Assembly (NCBI GenBank): GCA_012103325.1
Contig: WLWY01000002.1
Location: 186,001 to 250,000 of the forward strand
Reading direction: 5' to 3'
Length of the DNA: 64,000 bases
Source of the DNA: Alphaproteobacteria bacterium
Lineage (GTDB): Bacteria > Pseudomonadota > Alphaproteobacteria > UBA8366 > GCA-2717185
Shown here piece after piece: positions 37,119 to 45,370 of this stretch; the stretch's first letter is position 1; every line of letters starts with the position of its first letter. A program made the position numbers and the translations under genes. Below the pieces are notes generated by a model, which made no database searches, was not told the DNA's origin, and saw only the letters and a program-made list of their open reading frames with translations.

Positions 37119-37805
37119 TCAGGCGCTCATTTCCGCCGTGGGGCCATTCTCCGAAGATATACCAAGACGACTGGCGGCGATTACGGCTTGGGTCCGATTG
37201 GTGACGCTGAGCACTTTGAAGATTGCCGCAACGTGAATCTTGATTGTGCCTTCCGCAACGCCAAGCTCCCGCGCGATTTCCTTGTTGGAACAGCCACGGG
37301 AGAGGAACGTCAGCACATCGCGCTGACGACGTGTCAGCGCTGGTCCACCATCTTCGACGTTAGTGGCCGGTGTCAGGGGAACGCGTTGCGCTGTGCCATT
37401 GCCCATTCCATCGAAAAGCTCGGGCGGTACGTAAACGCCGCCTGACAGGACGAGCCGTATTGCGCTCAAAATGATTTCGCTGGTGAAGCTTTTAGGGATA
37501 TAGGCGCGGGCACCGGCTTCCAGGGCGCGCGAGACGCAACCTCTATCGCGCAAGGCGGTGATAACGATGATGGGTGTGTCGGGGATTCGTTCATGAAGTG
37601 CCCGAAGGGCATTTAATCCCTCCTCGACCGTCCGGTTCGGCAGCATCACGTCGTAGAGGATTAGGTCCAGTTTCTCATCAGCCCTATTGCGGATTTCGTC
37701 GAGGCAACTCGCCTTGTCGATGTCGATATCCGTATCCAGATGCCGAAGCAGAAGTTCGAGGCCATCTTGAACCATCGGATGGTCGTCGATGATCAAGGCT
37801 TTCAA
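37119..37805 (-). CDS. LuxR/NarL-family response regulator
   Basis: 228 residues. Receiver MKALIIDDHPMVQDGLELLL with the Asp pair at 8-9, phosphoacceptor in LILYDVMLPNRTVEEGLNAL (Asp near 55) and IVITALRDRGCVSRALEAGARAYIPKS (Lys near 108). HTH: ALTRRQRDVLTFLSRGCSNKEIARELGVAEGTIKIHVAAIFKVLSVTNRTQAVIAASRLG. Faces the histidine kinase tail to tail, a 9-nt gap; adjacency and family suggest they are cognate. Target genes unknown. Confidence 0.93.
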   Translation of the reverse strand: MKALIIDDHPMVQDGLELLLRHLDTDIDIDKASCLDEIRNRADEKLDLILYDVMLPNRTVEEGLNALRALHERIPDTPIIVITALRDRGCVSRALEAGARAYIPKSFTSEIILSAIRLVLSGGVYVPPELFDGMGNGTAQRVPLTPATNVEDGGPALTRRQRDVLTFLSRGCSNKEIARELGVAEGTIKIHVAAIFKVLSVTNRTQAVIAASRLGISSENGPTAEMSA

Positions 37806-38008
37806 AGTTTTGCTCCGCTAGGGTCACAGGGCCAGGAATTAGTAATCAAGCTCGCATAATGCAGAGCCTGTCAACCCACTTAGTGCTTTTGATATAGACC
37901 TTTAATGCCGGGCGGCATACGGAGTTTCCACGAGTTATGCTTGTCGCTAGCAAGTATAAGGCGTTTTGCGGTCAGAGTTGGCAGACAAACCATTAAAAGA
38001 AAGTCGAT

Positions 38009-39874
38009 CTACCTTTCGAATTCGTACTCTGAAATGCGATTGTGCCGCCAATCTTGAGCCCAATCCTTATAGGCATCCGCCGCGATCGCCTTGGTGAATA
38101 GGTAGCCTTGAAATTCGTTGCATTCCTGTTCTTTGAGGAAACGCATTTGCTCGCGGGTTTCAATACCCTCGCCTATGACCTCCAGGTTTAGGCTGTGCGC
38201 CATCTTGATGATCGCGGTGACGATCGCGGAGTCTTCCGGGCTGGTGGCGATTTCGTTAACGAAGGATCGGTCGATCTTCAACTTGCAGACAGGAAAACGC
38301 TTGAGATAGGTCAGCGACGAATAGCCTGTCCCGAAATCATCGATCACCAGTTTGACCCCGAGTTCGAAAAGCGCTTGCAGCGTTTTCTCTGTAGTATCGA
38401 AATCCGCCATGACGACGTTTTCGGTAATCTCCAATTCCAGGTTGGATGGGTTGAGACCGGTGTCCTCCAAGACGCGCGTGACGGTTTCGACGAACTCGGG
38501 CCGGCGGAACTGTATCGGTGATAGGTTCACGGCGACGCGTGCGGGCAATTCGCCGCTATCCTGCCACTTGCGCGCCTGAGCGCAGGAAGATTGCAGCACC
38601 CACTCTCCGATGGCGACGATGAGTCCGGTTTCCTCCGCCGTTGGGATAAAGTGGTTCGGCGGAACGATACCTAACTCCGGATGGTGCAGTCGAATAAGCG
38701 CCTCGCTGCCAACCAAAGCACCGGTTCGTGCGTCGACATTCGGCTGGTAGTTGATGACAAACTGTTCCTTCGCGAGGGCCTCTCGAATTTGCGACTCTAT
38801 ATTTTTGCGTGTGTGGACGACTTTGTTCATTGTCGCGCTGTAGAACTGGAAACCGTCGCGGCCGATCTCCTTTGCGCGATGAAGGGCCAAATCGGCATAT
38901 TGCTGAAGCGTATCAGGATCTTCGCCATCGTTCGGATACACCGTTATGCCGATACTCGCAGTGCAGTGAATTTCATTTCCGTTTATTTGGTAGGGGCGGG
39001 AAAGGGAGGCATTTATCCGTTTCGCCAAGTTTGCGGCATCGGATGCGGGATTCAGTCGATTGGCGATGATCGCGAACTCGTCGCCGCCGGAGCGAGCGAC
39101 GCTATCCGCACTTCGGACGCATTTGCGAATGCGTTCCGTGGCGATCTTCAAGAGCTCATCGCCGACTTCGTGGCCAAGGGTATTGTTGATCTCCTTGAAT
39201 TGGTCGAGGTCGACGAAAAGTATGCCCATTTGGCCGCCGTTTCGATGGGCGTCCAGGATCGCTTGTTCCAGCCGTTCTCGGAACAAGATACGGTCAGGAA
39301 GGCCTGTCAAATAGTCGTAGCGTGCCGACTTGATCAACTGGCGCTCCCACTGCTTACGAGACGTGGCCTGATTCAGCAATTGGCGAAGCGGCCGTAAGCT
39401 GTCGGTTCCTTTGAATAGATATTCTTGAGCGCCGTGGCGTAGGGCCTCCTGTGCCACTCCGCCGAGGTTTTGATCACAAAGAGCGATTACAGGCGTTTCC
39501 GGACAGGCGCCGACAATCCGACTGAGATCAACGAAGTTTTCACCGCCAGACAGCGACAAATCATAAATGACAGCGTCGAAATCCTGCGTTGCGAGGCGTT
39601 CGGCGACCTTTTCCATGCGTCCTTCGCGGGTGATCTTGATTCCGCTATTTTGAGTCAGCTCAGCTGCTGCTGTAATACAACTATCGGCGGTCGCGACAGC
39701 TTCAACCAGCAACAATGACAACCCTGTACCTTGTGCTGAGAGGTGAGGCGGGTAGGACACTTGTTGCAGCGGCCGTGCACGGACCAGGACTGGTGGATAA
39801 TATGATTTCATCGAGCGTGCCGCTCCTTGGTGTTTATTACTCTGTTCATAGAAATTCCATTCCTCTGTCGCCAT
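38009..39874 (-). CDS. GGDEF-EAL protein with N-terminal receiver-like domain
   Basis: Up to 621 residues. Residues ~55-170 look like a degenerate receiver (FDAVIYDLSLSGGENFVDL, then YLFKGTDSLRPL). GGDEF: DYLTGLPDRILFRERL, the I-site RSAD five residues before an intact SGGDEF (about 268-272). EAL: GSEALIRLHHPELGIVPPNHFIPTAEETGLI, LELEITENVVM, VKLVIDDFGTGYSSLTYLKRFPVCKLKIDRSFV and EVIGEGIET, so metal ligands are kept. May both make and degrade c-di-GMP, consistent with the nearby PilZ gene. The first ATG is uncertain; MKSYYPPV (near 39811) is an alternative. Confidence 0.92.
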   Translation of the reverse strand: MATEEWNFYEQSNKHQGAARSMKSYYPPVLVRARPLQQVSYPPHLSAQGTGLSLLLVEAVATADSCITAAAELTQNSGIKITREGRMEKVAERLATQDFDAVIYDLSLSGGENFVDLSRIVGACPETPVIALCDQNLGGVAQEALRHGAQEYLFKGTDSLRPLRQLLNQATSRKQWERQLIKSARYDYLTGLPDRILFRERLEQAILDAHRNGGQMGILFVDLDQFKEINNTLGHEVGDELLKIATERIRKCVRSADSVARSGGDEFAIIANRLNPASDAANLAKRINASLSRPYQINGNEIHCTASIGITVYPNDGEDPDTLQQYADLALHRAKEIGRDGFQFYSATMNKVVHTRKNIESQIREALAKEQFVINYQPNVDARTGALVGSEALIRLHHPELGIVPPNHFIPTAEETGLIVAIGEWVLQSSCAQARKWQDSGELPARVAVNLSPIQFRRPEFVETVTRVLEDTGLNPSNLELEITENVVMADFDTTEKTLQALFELGVKLVIDDFGTGYSSLTYLKRFPVCKLKIDRSFVNEIATSPEDSAIVTAIIKMAHSLNLEVIGEGIETREQMRFLKEQECNEFQGYLFTKAIAADAYKDWAQDWRHNRISEYEFER

Positions 39875-39896
39875 GAGCCTGCGTTTGAATGAGGCA

Positions 39897-40406
39897 TCAT
39901 GTCAGCGAACTTGTCCTTCGATTGGAATGAAAGTCCCTGAACCTGTTAAGTTTCCCACGGAGAGCGGGATGGCGTTGCAGCACCGATTTTGGCAACGGAC
40001 GTTTTCGCGAAGATGGCGCCGAGTCAGCCAGAAATTGAATTGGATTGCCCGTATTGTCGTGCTCGACGAAGCGCCGTTTATCGATAAACTGAATGGCGCT
40101 GATTTTTCGCAAAAAGCGCGGGTCGATCGGACGTTCGAGCTTGAAAACTGCGTGGACATCTGGAATTTCGAATGTATTCGCGTATCGGATCGCCCAAAGG
40201 ACAGCATCTTCAAAACGCAGATGAATCGACTCGGTGTTCTTTCTGAAAACCACCGTTTTGTCACCAATCGCATAGGTGCAGCGAACCTCGGTGACGATTC
40301 CAGGATCTTCTTGCTCTGGAGCAAGATCGATGCCGGTATAAACAAGAATATGTTCATCCATACTATCCGGCAGAGAGGTTTCACTATCGTACAATGTGAT
40401 CTTCAT
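39897..40406 (-). CDS. Protein of unknown family, paralogue of 41858-42127
   Basis: 169 residues: MKITLYDSETSLPDSMDEHILVYTGIDLAPEQ, then DPGIVTEVRCTYAIGDKTVVFRKNTESIHLRFEDAVLWAIRYANTFEIPDVHAVFKLE. This core lines up with the 89-residue protein at 41858-42127 (DP-IVT-V-C-Y...V-F-KN...FEDA-WA--A....V--V-A). The conserved core supports this frame over overlapping ones (39902-40384 minus, 39873-40409 plus). The C-terminal 70 residues are unique and basic. Ends 22 nt before the GGDEF-EAL gene on the same strand. Function unknown. Confidence 0.6.
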   Translation of the reverse strand: MKITLYDSETSLPDSMDEHILVYTGIDLAPEQEDPGIVTEVRCTYAIGDKTVVFRKNTESIHLRFEDAVLWAIRYANTFEIPDVHAVFKLERPIDPRFLRKISAIQFIDKRRFVEHDNTGNPIQFLADSAPSSRKRPLPKSVLQRHPALRGKLNRFRDFHSNRRTSSLT

Positions 40407-40669
40407 TGAAATCTTAATCTTAATTAACTTATATTGTATATTTTAAATCAAAAATGATTTGTTCGCAAAATATTTTAGTTTCATAAAATATAGATCATAT
40501 AATTCTGTATTTTTTATTTCATTTTTATTTTATTTTTTTCAAATTTGTATAAAATGCCGAGAATGTACAGATTGCTGGCCAGCGCCGCATGCCGCCATCT
40601 GGAAGTTTTGCTTGCGCGTCGCTGAACGCGAGGGGAAAACGGTATGATGCATCATGGAACGGAATTGTA

Positions 40670-41707
40670 ATGCGGTGGAATAAAACGATAACCGTCGTTG
40701 GCTGCCATGCGGAAGGCGAGGTCGGGCGGGTTATTACGGGCGGTGTTTTGCCACCCCCAGGGAAAACGCTATTCGACCAGAAACAGTACCTCGAGCGCGA
40801 GGCTGACGGTCTGCGGAAGTTTCTTCTCTATGAGCCGCGAGGTGGTGCATTCGTCCATGCGAACTTGATTGTACCGCCGACTCGGCCCGAGGCAGATGCT
40901 GGGTTTATCGTAATGGAAGCAACTGATTACCCGCCGATGTCTGGCTCGAACTCAATATGCGTCGCGACGGTTTTGCTGGAAACCGGGATGCTGCCGATGC
41001 GAGAGCCAGAGACCCGCATGAGGCTGGAAACGCCCGGCGGCCTTGTTGATGTCGTCGCGACCTGCAGGGATGGCCGTTGCGAGAGGATTACGGTAGACAA
41101 CGTTCCCTCGTTCGTGAGCGTTTTGGACGGTTCGGTCGAGGTGCCCGGCTTAGGCCGGATCGCCGTCGATATTGCATATGGCGGGGCATTCTTTGCGATC
41201 GTTGATGCAGCAGCTTTGGGGTTCTCTCTGCGTCCCGAGGAAGCGCGTGCGCTTGTTGAAACCGGCGAACAGATAAAGGAGGCCGTCGTTGCTAAGTATC
41301 CGGTGGTCCATCCGGAGAATGCAGAGATCAATACTGTCACATTCACGCAGTTTGCGGCGCCTGTCGAATCCGATGCCGATGGCGTAAAATCGGGCCGAAA
41401 CGCCGTCGTTATATCTCCGGGCAAGATCGATCGGTCACCTTGTGGGACGGGGACATCGGCCCGGCTGGCCGTACTCCGCGCGCGCGGTGAGATCAACCGA
41501 CAGGAACCCTATATCAGCCGTTCACTGATCGATTCGGAATTTAGGTGTCAGATCGTTGAGGATGTGGAAGTCAGTGATGTCCAAGCGGTGCGTCCGCAAA
41601 TCTCCGGGCGCGCCTGGATTACTGGCTTGCATCAATACGGTCTCGATCCAACCGATCCATTTCCCGAAGGGTATACGCTCTCTGATACGTGGTATCGTGC
41701 ATTATGA
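40670..41707 (+). CDS. Proline racemase superfamily protein (Ser/Cys active-site pair)
   Basis: 345 residues from ATG 40670. Family members racemise proline, epimerise 4-hydroxyproline or dehydrate trans-3-hydroxyproline. N-terminus ITVVGCHAEGEVGRVITGG; first catalytic position in YPPMSGSNSICVATVLLETGM is Ser91 where proline racemase has Cys; the second, in KIDRSPCGTGTSARLAVL, is Cys258. A Ser/Cys or Thr/Cys pair points away from classical proline racemase, toward hydroxyproline epimerase or dehydratase. No transporter or oxidase for hydroxyproline is adjacent. The first 80 nt of the longer frame (from 40589) lack a ribosome site. Confidence 0.88.
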   Translation: MRWNKTITVVGCHAEGEVGRVITGGVLPPPGKTLFDQKQYLEREADGLRKFLLYEPRGGAFVHANLIVPPTRPEADAGFIVMEATDYPPMSGSNSICVATVLLETGMLPMREPETRMRLETPGGLVDVVATCRDGRCERITVDNVPSFVSVLDGSVEVPGLGRIAVDIAYGGAFFAIVDAAALGFSLRPEEARALVETGEQIKEAVVAKYPVVHPENAEINTVTFTQFAAPVESDADGVKSGRNAVVISPGKIDRSPCGTGTSARLAVLRARGEINRQEPYISRSLIDSEFRCQIVEDVEVSDVQAVRPQISGRAWITGLHQYGLDPTDPFPEGYTLSDTWYRAL

Positions 41708-41857
41708 TGCTAAGTTTCTGAGAGATTTCAACGCGAGCATGCGGCATTCATGCAATTCAGTATTTGTTGAGATTGAGCAAGGTAGTATTCTGAGAATTGG
41801 ATTGGGAATCAGTCTAACCTGCCAAGACGGGTTAACGGTCACTCTCGGGATATGTGA

Positions 41858-42127
41858 ATGGAAGTGCATTTTGTAGATGCAACCGAGGGATTTCCGCAAA
41901 GTTACGGAGATCAAATTCGCGTCCTGACGATTCCGGATAAGAAGGATCCGAAACGGATTGTAACGAACGTGCTATGCCGGTATTTCGTTTCCGGGCTTGA
42001 AGTATCGTTTATGAAGAATCCGCATGATGCGGATGAGAGTTTTGAAGATGCGTTGATCTGGGCGAAATCTTTCGCGCGTCTCCACGGTATCGTACATGTT
42101 TACGCTGCCAACCTGACAAAAGCATGA
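41858..42127 (+). CDS. Protein of unknown family, paralogue of 39897-40406
   Basis: 89 residues: MEVHFVDATEGFPQSYGDQIRVLTIPDK, DPKRIVTNVLCRYFVSGLEVSFMKNPHDADESFEDALIWAKSFARLHGIVHVYAANLTKA. Shares its core with the protein at 39897-40406; together the two flank the proline-racemase-family gene. Start ATG 41858 follows TCTCGGGATATGTGA with only a weak ribosome site. No membrane or export signal. Function unknown; the pair suggests a local duplication. Confidence 0.6.
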   Translation: MEVHFVDATEGFPQSYGDQIRVLTIPDKKDPKRIVTNVLCRYFVSGLEVSFMKNPHDADESFEDALIWAKSFARLHGIVHVYAANLTKA

Positions 42128-42248
42128 TAAAGCCTGTATCCTCGGGCTATGCGTTAGACTAACTATCCCATGAATACAGCTTCATGTTTTATGCACGTTG
42201 TTTGTTTTACCTTAGCGGTATATTTGCTTTGCAAAGTGGTGGGCCGGC

Positions 42249-43403
42249 GTGGCAATCGATAAAACGCATGAATACTTAAAATACGTCGATGACGAGCTTA
42301 ACCGCCTTTGGCGGCTAGGGCGCAATGCGGTTGTCGCCTGGTCGGTCGTTGATGCGGGCCTTGAGGTATTAACGGTGCCGCAATATCTATTGCCAAACTT
42401 GTTTGCCAATCATGAAGAAATACTAGTCGGAACGGAACAGCGCACTCGCGAGGAATTGGCGGAGGTTGCTGACATTTGTGAGATCGAGCCCTATCGCATC
42501 ATCGTGCCGGAGGCGCTTCGCGATTGCTATGCCGGTGATCAGTCGCTGGAGTACCTGATGCGGCGTTTTGGCATTACGAAACTCACCAATAGAGCAGTCA
42601 TTCTATTCGATATTGTCGGCTTCTCACATTATTCACCCCTCGAGCAAGTGACCGCTCTGAACAGCTTGTCGTACTCCATCAATGTCGCTTATCAAAGGGC
42701 GATCGAACATGGACTTGATGTTTCGCTTTGCTATTCGACGACCGGAGATGGATTCTATGTCTGGAACCGGTCGGATGGTCTCGACGCAAATGTCGACGTC
42801 TTCTGCTTCCTGATGCTCGTCCTGGCCGATAATTCATTGGGTCGCCGTAAGGGGATTGTTACAACGATCCCCGAATTGCGCAGCGGTTTCAACATAGGCG
42901 ATTGTTATGAATATTTTCAGGCTGAAGGCGCGCGGCCTGGCACCGGCAGCTATATTGTTGGCGATGCAACCATTGAACTCGCCCGCATAGTTGAGAAAGC
43001 AATGCCATATCAGATACTGATCGGCGACTTCGAGACCGACGCCGACGATACCCAGAGCACAGGCGACCCAAAATACAGTGCTCCGCGCTTTCTGCAACTT
43101 GCGCAAGCGCGTTTAAAAGTGTTCGAAAACGTGAATCTATCCCGCGAAAAAGTGGCTTCGATAAAGTGCTATTTAACCGGCTTCGAACAGGACAATGGGT
43201 CATACAACGTTTGCCGCTACGGCTTCGCCGATAAGCACGGCTTTAGTCATAAGGTCTACAACGCGAAGGTCAATGTCCATCGGGCAAACGGGTCTGAGAT
43301 ATTTCTAGGCCGCATGACGGGAGATCTGGATATGTTTGATGCTGACCGGATTGATGTCTCGCCCTTGGAAGATGGGTACGATGACATACTGACCACGGCT
43401 TGA
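42249..43403 (+). CDS. Class III nucleotidyl-cyclase-domain-like protein
   Basis: 384 residues, soluble. A cyclase-like core: NRAVILFDIVGFSHYSPLEQVTALNSLSYSINVA (about 118-151) has the F-D-I-x-G-F metal motif, and LDVSLCYSTTGDGFYVWNR (about 157-175) the G-D-G turn. Later residues (GSYIVGDATIELARIVEKAMPYQILIGDF) fit the cyclase C-half, where substrate-specifying residues are not obvious. The N-terminal ~100 residues and the C-terminal ~110 match nothing I recognise. Could make cAMP/cGMP or be a degenerate regulator. Confidence 0.7.
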   Translation: MAIDKTHEYLKYVDDELNRLWRLGRNAVVAWSVVDAGLEVLTVPQYLLPNLFANHEEILVGTEQRTREELAEVADICEIEPYRIIVPEALRDCYAGDQSLEYLMRRFGITKLTNRAVILFDIVGFSHYSPLEQVTALNSLSYSINVAYQRAIEHGLDVSLCYSTTGDGFYVWNRSDGLDANVDVFCFLMLVLADNSLGRRKGIVTTIPELRSGFNIGDCYEYFQAEGARPGTGSYIVGDATIELARIVEKAMPYQILIGDFETDADDTQSTGDPKYSAPRFLQLAQARLKVFENVNLSREKVASIKCYLTGFEQDNGSYNVCRYGFADKHGFSHKVYNAKVNVHRANGSEIFLGRMTGDLDMFDADRIDVSPLEDGYDDILTTA

Positions 43404-43409
43404 TAGGCG

Positions 43410-44024
43410 TTGCCGTCTATCGGCCCTTTCCAGCCGCTTGCGCAGACTGTCCGTGCGCAAAGTCTATCGCGAGCAATTGCTGATCATCCTGAAGATATTT
43501 GGATTTTCGGGTACGGTTCGCTGATGTGGGATACGGATATTCCCTTTTCTGACAGGTGCGCGGCGAGACTTGAGGGGTATCGGCGTTCGTTTTGCGTTTG
43601 GACGGCGCATGCGCGCGGCTCCGTGGATTCTCCGGGATTGGCACTCGGGCTGGTGCGTGATCGCACCAGCTACTGTGACGGCGTTGCGTTGAAGCTGGAT
43701 AACGCGCGTCGTGATGCCGCACTGGAGCAGCTATGGGAACGGGAAATGTGGACTGATATTTACAGGCCGATTTGGCAGGCCGTGACCGCTTCCGAACCGT
43801 TGCCGAATGCGATCGTGTTCGAGGTTGACAAAGCGAGCGCGCAATATGCGGGTGACCTTTCAGTCGACGAAGCAGCCCACTATATTGCGATTGCGCATGG
43901 AGTCTTCGGAGCCTGCCGCGACTATTTGTACGCAACGATTGGCGCTCTGCGGGAAAACGGTTCGTACAGCGGGGAGTTCGATGCTCTTTACAATCGTGTC
44001 GAGAGTTTACGAACCAACGGCTGA
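43410..44024 (+). CDS. ChaC-like gamma-glutamylcyclotransferase
   Basis: 204 residues, TTG start at 43410 six bases after the cyclase-like gene. DIWIFGYGSLMWDTDIPFSDRCAARLEGYRRSFCVWTAHARGSVDSPGLALGLV is the ChaC signature: the YGSLMW substrate loop and R-R-x-F. A catalytic Glu is expected in LWEREMWTDIYRP. ChaC enzymes cleave glutathione to 5-oxoproline and Cys-Gly. Close spacing suggests one transcript with the cyclase-like gene. Confidence 0.92.
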   Translation: MPSIGPFQPLAQTVRAQSLSRAIADHPEDIWIFGYGSLMWDTDIPFSDRCAARLEGYRRSFCVWTAHARGSVDSPGLALGLVRDRTSYCDGVALKLDNARRDAALEQLWEREMWTDIYRPIWQAVTASEPLPNAIVFEVDKASAQYAGDLSVDEAAHYIAIAHGVFGACRDYLYATIGALRENGSYSGEFDALYNRVESLRTNG

Positions 44025-44039
44025 ACAGATGCCGAGATG

Positions 44040-44471
44040 TTAAGTGCCACGCTTTCTGCTTGCGCGTCCGAGTACTTTGGCGAGATTGAACAATGATTTC
44101 CGCACTGGGGCGCTTTCGACGCGTCCATAGGCGCGGACCAGTGCGACCGAGTCCGGTTCCAGCATCGGATCGAGTATCGCCAACTCTACGTTTTCATCAT
44201 GGGACTGTTTGGCGCCGCTGCTTTCCTTAATGTCGTCCGGCATCTCATCATAGAAGTAGGAAATTGGCACATCGAGTATCTGACTGAACTCGAACAGGCG
44301 GCTGGCACCGATGCGATTTGCACCACGTTCATATTTCTGTATTTGTTGAAATGTGAGGCCGACAGCGTCGCCTAGTTTCGTCTGACTCATTGACATCATC
44401 TTACGACGAATTCGAAGCCGTTTTCCGACATACGCATCAATTGGATGATATGTTGTTCGCGCTGAAATCAT
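44040..44471 (-). CDS. XRE (Cro/CI) family transcriptional regulator
   Basis: 143 residues from ATG 44471; the frame extends to 44564 but homology starts at [78 protein letters not shown], a full HTH_3 domain followed by the linker typical of alphaproteobacterial Cro/CI regulators. The C-terminal region (NVELAILDPMLEPDSVALVRAYGRVESAPVRKSLFNLAKVLGR) is helical. The XRE fragment at 7663-7825 is a paralogue. Confidence 0.9.
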   Translation of the reverse strand: MISARTTYHPIDAYVGKRLRIRRKMMSMSQTKLGDAVGLTFQQIQKYERGANRIGASRLFEFSQILDVPISYFYDEMPDDIKESSGAKQSHDENVELAILDPMLEPDSVALVRAYGRVESAPVRKSLFNLAKVLGRASRKRGT

Positions 44472-44674
44472 TAAATTGTGGGTGTTTTCTGGATATGGGT
44501 GAGCTTCGACACAGTAGACGCGTATGCGGCTACTTTCCACACTTTTTAGGATGTACTTAAGCATGTGAGGGCTTTAATCTCACCCTTTTATCGAGATGCT
44601 ATAGGACCTAACGCCCGGCAAAGACTAGTCGCGCACGAAGTACTCCGAAAAGCAACTATTATGAAAGCCGCAAA

Positions 44675-44869
44675 CTAATTCTTAGGTCTATTTGAGCTGC
44701 CGGCGGCGGGCGAAATTGTTGAGGGATCGAAGCTGTCAGTCGGTGTTGCGACGCGTGTCGTATCTATCTCGAGCAGAGCTAAGAACAGCCCACCAATCGC
44801 GACCCATGCAACAAGTGAAGCAAGTATCCAAACCGTCCAGGCGCGTCGCTGCGTCCAGCGTACCCGCAT
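44675..44869 (-). CDS. Small single-pass membrane protein downstream of a sigma-54-like promoter
   Basis: 64 residues: basic MRVRWTQRRAWTVW, a membrane helix ILASLVAWVAIGGLFLALL, and a Ser/Thr/Pro-rich periplasmic tail (TTRVATPTDSFDPSTISPAAGSSNRPKN). AGGGG lies about 10 nt upstream of the ATG. It is the first plausible gene downstream (about 230 nt) of the predicted sigma-54 box at 45111-45125, the same promoter type that precedes the PEP-CTERM gene. No family recognised. Confidence 0.5.
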   Translation of the reverse strand: MRVRWTQRRAWTVWILASLVAWVAIGGLFLALLEIDTTRVATPTDSFDPSTISPAAGSSNRPKN

Positions 44870-45110
44870 CTTCGTTCAGCCCCTTTCGGGCCAGCCGTAT
44901 CGATTGTTAGCGATACGTTTGGAAACCGCTGTTTCGGCGCGGTCGGCCAGCCACCCATTTTCCTACGTACAGAACTGCATTGGGGCGTATCGTAATGCCC
45001 AGCTCTAACCACCGCCGCTTGCAGTCGTGTCGTCTATTCTCGCTCGGATCAAGGATTTCACTGCAACAGTGAAAGCGCGATAATCCCACCCATTTAATGC
45101 TGATACCAAT

Positions 45111-45125
45111 GCAATTTCTATGCCC
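45111..45125 (-). promoter_or_regulatory. Predicted sigma-54 promoter box
   Basis: On the minus strand GGGCATAGAAATTGC keeps the invariant GG-N10-GC and TTGC (-12), with four of six matches at -24 (TGGCAC). Two 18-bp sites lie 63 and 186 nt upstream, spacing like that at the PEP-CTERM gene. The region 44870-45370 holds no other recognisable gene. Confidence 0.5.
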
Positions 45126-45188
45126 TATCCAATAATCGAGAAGCATCAATTAGTTAGAAAAACAACGAATAAGTTCTTTTGGCAATTT

Positions 45189-45206
45189 TGTAAAATTTTC
45201 CGACAC
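45189..45206 (-). promoter_or_regulatory. Upstream activator-like site 1 (TGTAAA-N5-TCCGACAC type)
   Basis: Plus strand reads TGTAAAATTTTCCGACAC; read toward the promoter it is GTGTCGGAAAATTTTACA. It differs from the site at 45312 only in the central bases. Gap to the sigma-54-like box is 63 nt, suitable for an enhancer-binding regulator. Confidence 0.6.
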
Positions 45207-45311
45207 TCATTTTTACGCCATACGATCGCACGAGAAAATAAAACAGTCGTAAAGCCACGGATTCTGCCGGTTTCGCGATATCGGAAAGACGAAATTACGA
45301 CCAAACGGATT

Positions 45312-45329
45312 TGTAAAGAAATCCGACAC
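45312..45329 (-). promoter_or_regulatory. Upstream activator-like site 2
   Basis: TGTAAAGAAATCCGACAC on the plus strand, identical over all 18 bp to the site at 61984-62001 upstream of the PEP-CTERM gene. It lies 123 bp from site 1. Confidence 0.65.
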
Positions 45330-45370
45330 TCTATCGAAGCGGATCGGTGACTGGACGCTGTGGAATTGCT

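Noticed and set aside
39873..40409. 178-codon plus-strand ORF
   Set aside because: Opposite strand of the unknown protein whose paralogue at 41858-42127 supports the minus-strand frame.
44907..45149. 80-codon minus-strand ORF after the sigma-54-like box
   Set aside because: Start would lie upstream of the predicted transcription start, no ribosome site, Cys/Arg/His-rich random composition.
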